A DNA stretch of 37,780 bases from Anaerococcus sp. (GTDB taxonomy: Bacteria; Bacillota; Clostridia; Tissierellales; Peptoniphilaceae), in contig JALEUV010000037.1 in NCBI GenBank assembly GCA_022780515.1, positions 1 through 37,780 on the forward strand, written 5' to 3'. Both the position numbers and the translations under genes were made by a program. Of this stretch, positions 35,588 to 37,780 are shown piece by piece (position 1 is the first letter of the stretch; each line of letters opens with the position of its first letter). The notes below the pieces were generated by a model, which had not been told where the DNA came from, made no database searches, and saw only the letters and a list, made by a program, of their open reading frames with translations.

Positions 35588-35596
35588 ATGATAGCA
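35588..35596 (-). promoter_or_regulatory. Possible promoter of deoD (extended -10)
   Basis: The minus strand reads TGCTATCAT, an extended -10, about 35 bp before the TTG start. No good -35 is visible in the A-rich sequence upstream. Confidence 0.35.
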
Positions 35597-35628
35597 TTTT
35601 TTAAGAGAATTTTAAATTAATATATTTT

Positions 35629-36072
35629 TTAATAGTTTTTTTCTATGTCCATTATCTTATTTACTCTTTTTTGATGTCTGCCACCTTCAAAGTCTGTGCT
35701 AGCAAATTCATCAACAAGCATCCTAGCCATCTCGCTTCCTATTACCCTTGCTCCAAGGCATAGAACATTGGCATTATTGTGGGCTCTGGACATCCTAGCT
35801 GAGAAGGGTTCTGATACCGCTGCTGCTCTTATTCCCTTAATTTTATTGGCCGCTATACTCATGCCGATTCCTGTGCCACAGATTAGAATGGCGAAGTCTG
35901 CTTCACCTCCTACCACCTTGTCGCAAGCCTTTTGAGCAAAGTCACTATAGTCAACTGATTTATCTTCATAAGTTCCTACATGGTCTACCTCATGACCTAA
36001 TTTCTCCAACTCATCCTTTACTACTTCTACTAAATCAAGACCACCATGGTCATTTCCTATAATATATTTCAT
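35629..36072 (-). CDS. rpiB: Ribose-5-phosphate isomerase B
   Basis: RpiB interconverts ribose-5-phosphate and ribulose-5-phosphate. The 147 residues include GNDHGGLDL (H9) and the anion-hole/catalytic loop ICGTGIGMSIAANK (C65). RpiB/LacAB-type proteins also include galactose-6-phosphate isomerases, but the single gene of this length and sequence points to RpiB. It is separated from deoD by about 70 bp. Confidence 0.94.
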   Translation of the reverse strand: MKYIIGNDHGGLDLVEVVKDELEKLGHEVDHVGTYEDKSVDYSDFAQKACDKVVGGEADFAILICGTGIGMSIAANKIKGIRAAAVSEPFSARMSRAHNNANVLCLGARVIGSEMARMLVDEFASTDFEGGRHQKRVNKIMDIEKNY

Positions 36073-36090
36073 AATTACTCCTTTAAGACT

Positions 36091-36118
36091 AATATACTTA
36101 ATACTGGGCTCTTATCAA
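36091..36118 (-). promoter_or_regulatory. Possible promoter of rpiB
   Basis: On the minus strand TTGATA (36113-36118) and TATATT (36091-36096) are 16 bp apart, about 18 bp before the ATG. Confidence 0.45.
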
Positions 36119-36131
36119 TAAAAGAGGCAAC

Positions 36132-36159
36132 TTGACTCATTACAATAATTTAATATAAT
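36132..36159 (+). promoter_or_regulatory. Promoter of murC
   Basis: TTGACT (36132-36137) and TATAAT (36154-36159) are 16 bp apart, 54 bp before the murC start. AAGGAGA is the ribosome site. Confidence 0.7.
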
Positions 36160-36213
36160 ATATTCGAATATCTCAAAAATATTTTTTACTTATATATTAC
36201 TTAAGGAGAATGT

Positions 36214-37611
36214 ATGTTCGAATTTAATTTAAATAAACATGATTACAATTACATCCACTTTATAGGTATTGGCGGAATATCTATGAGTGGTCTAGCACAA
36301 CTACTAATAACTAAGGGCTATAAGGTATCTGGTTCAGATAGAGAAGATAGTGATATCATCAACCATTTGAGAAGTCTAGGAATTGAAATTTATATTGGTC
36401 AAAGAAAAGAAAATATCAAAAATCCTGACCTGGTAATTTATACCGATGCTATTCCAAGTGACAACGAAGAACTTATAGCAGCAAAGAGCCTAGGTGTACC
36501 AGTAGTAAGTCGTGGAGTTTTCTTGGGTGCCCTTATGAAAAATTACTCTACTTCCATAGCTGTATCTGGTTCTCATGGTAAGTCAACTACTACATCAATG
36601 ATTTCTAAGATCTTCCTCAACTCCACTAAGGACGCTACAATTTTATTGGGTGGAGAACTTAAGGAGCTTGATGGTAATGTCAAGGTCGGTAGTGAAGACT
36701 ATTTAGTAACAGAAGCATGCGAATACAAAGGCAATATCAGATACTATTATCCTCAAACAGTTATAATTTTAAATATAGATGAGGACCACTTAGATTATTA
36801 TAAGGACTTAAATGATATTATTGATACCTTCAAAGAATACCTATCAAACCAAGATGAAGACTCATTAACTATAACTAACCTAAATGAAGAAAATAATAAA
36901 CTAATCCTTGACTCAGTTAAGGGAAAACTCATTACCTATGGTCAAGAAAACGAAGATGCTGATTATAATGCAGTCAATATAGAGTTTGACCAATTGGGTA
37001 GACCATCTTTTGACCTTATCTTTAGGGATGGATCAAGCCACCACTTTGAGCTTGGTGTTATCGGGAGATATAACATAAATAACGCGATGGCTGCCATAGT
37101 TGCTACCTACGAAAATGGAGTAGATGTAGAAACTATTAGAGAAAATCTCAAAACCTATACAGGTCTTGATAGGAGAATGCAAGTTCTAGGAAGTGTAGAT
37201 GGTACAACGATTATGACCGACTATGGCCACCATCCTTCTGAAATCAAGGTTACCCTAGATGCCCTAAAGGAGCATACCAAGGAAAAATTAATCTGTATAT
37301 GGCAACCCCATACCTTCTCAAGGACTAAACTCTTATTTGATGATTTCTTAAAATGTTTCGATAGTGCTGATGAAGTAATAATTACAGATATCTATCCTGC
37401 CAGAGAAAAGTTTGATCCAAGCATCCATTCTAAGGATGTTGTTGATGCCCTTGTAAAAAAAGGAATCAACGCAAAATATATAGGTGAATTTGAAGATGCC
37501 AAAGAATACATCTACAAAGTCATCCAAAAAGATGACCTGGTAATAACTACAGGATGTGGTAACCCTGACAAGCTAGCCCATATGATTGTAGACGATCAAG
37601 AAGAAAGATAA
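36214..37611 (+). CDS. murC: UDP-N-acetylmuramate--L-alanine ligase
   Basis: MurC adds the first amino acid of the peptidoglycan stem peptide. The 465 residues include the UDP-binding FIGIGGISMSGLAQLL, the ATP loop SGSHGKSTTTSMIS, the Mur ligase central text NIDEDHLDYY and the C-terminal DYGHHPSEIK. Length and motif order are normal. It is on the plus strand, divergent from rpiB, and is followed by tandem hairpins. Confidence 0.97.
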   Translation: MFEFNLNKHDYNYIHFIGIGGISMSGLAQLLITKGYKVSGSDREDSDIINHLRSLGIEIYIGQRKENIKNPDLVIYTDAIPSDNEELIAAKSLGVPVVSRGVFLGALMKNYSTSIAVSGSHGKSTTTSMISKIFLNSTKDATILLGGELKELDGNVKVGSEDYLVTEACEYKGNIRYYYPQTVIILNIDEDHLDYYKDLNDIIDTFKEYLSNQDEDSLTITNLNEENNKLILDSVKGKLITYGQENEDADYNAVNIEFDQLGRPSFDLIFRDGSSHHFELGVIGRYNINNAMAAIVATYENGVDVETIRENLKTYTGLDRRMQVLGSVDGTTIMTDYGHHPSEIKVTLDALKEHTKEKLICIWQPHTFSRTKLLFDDFLKCFDSADEVIITDIYPAREKFDPSIHSKDVVDALVKKGINAKYIGEFEDAKEYIYKVIQKDDLVITTGCGNPDKLAHMIVDDQEER

Positions 37612-37626
37612 TAGGTAAAGTAAAAA

Positions 37627-37642
37627 GACCCCTCAGAGGGTC
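37627..37642 (+). terminator. First hairpin after murC
   Basis: GACCC and GGGTC enclose a 6-base loop, 15 bases past the murC stop. No U-run follows, so it probably acts with the second hairpin. Confidence 0.5.
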
Positions 37643-37647
37643 TCAGA

Positions 37648-37691
37648 GCGTCGACAAATCCACTAATAGATCGGATTTATCGGCGCTTTTT
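37648..37691 (+). terminator. Second hairpin after murC, with T-run
   Basis: A stem of about 14 bp (GCGTCGACAAATCC with GGATTTATCGGCGC, one mismatch and one wobble) is followed by TTTTT. This is the likely terminator of murC. Confidence 0.75.
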
Positions 37692-37750
37692 CTGTCTGCA
37701 TTCTTAAAATTATCAGTTTTTCAAAAAATAACGTAAATTTATCTAAAATT

Positions 37751-37764
37751 GGAGGAATACCTCC
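37751..37764 (-). terminator. Short hairpin near window end
   Basis: GGAGG and CCTCC enclose four bases. On the minus strand TTTT follows soon after (CCTCCAATTTT), so it may end a minus-strand gene that lies beyond the window. A TAA is readable on the minus strand at 37769-37771, but only three codons are visible. Confidence 0.3.
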
Positions 37765-37780
37765 TCCGTTATGGTCTAAT

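Noticed and set aside
1-37780. tRNA, rRNA genes or CRISPR array
   Set aside because: I saw no regularly spaced repeat array, and no tRNA-like or rRNA-like sequence in the intergenic gaps, which are mostly below 260 bp.

Overview
The window looks like chromosome from an AT-rich, low-GC Gram-positive anaerobe. The protein style and gene orders (gmk-rpoZ-coaBC-priA beside rqcH; glmU-prs-pth-mfd) fit Firmicutes, most likely the Peptoniphilaceae (Anaerococcus-like). That placement is an inference from sequence style; no search was run. Almost every gene is on the minus strand, with only rqcH and murC on plus.

Layout. 1-350: end of a decayed IS256-family element. 462-2012: rny (RNase Y). 2080-2209: a 130-bp remnant of an IS3-family element. 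2229-10974: a carbohydrate operon, transcribed right to left: nucleotidyltransferase, lipoprotein sugar-binding protein, two permeases, GH112 phosphorylase (lnpA type), a 59-residue membrane protein found here by hand, transporter ATPase, galE. 11232-13833: a second transcription unit with a cytosolic sulfatase and two half-size CHR (chromate/sulfate family) transporters, with stop/start overlaps. 13936-15414: a complete but decayed copy of the same IS3-family element. 15431-16859: cysK-cysE. 16977-18516: rpsB-tsf. 18651-24152: gmk-rpoZ-coaBC-priA-ftsY. 24243-25988: rqcH (plus). 26030-26308: HU protein. 26388-35555: deoD-glmU-prs-pth-mfd-prsA-PrsA-like lipoprotein. 35629-36072: rpiB. 36214-37611: murC (plus).

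How it may work together. The accessory part (2210-13935) reads as a glycan-foraging islet. A CUT1 ABC transporter would import a beta-galactosyl-HexNAc disaccharide (galacto-N-biose or lacto-N-biose type). The GH112 enzyme would phosphorolyse it to Gal-1-P, and the nucleotidyltransferase plus GalE could bring Gal-1-P into UDP-glucose metabolism. The sulfatase has no signal peptide, so it may desulfate imported sulfated sugars in the cytosol, and the CHR pair may then handle the released sulfate. The islet is bracketed by two inward-facing copies of the same IS3 end, one full copy and one remnant. This suggests it arrived as, or was shaped by, a composite-transposon-like event. The left IS remnant now appears to supply the transcription terminator after galE. 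The rest of the window is housekeeping.
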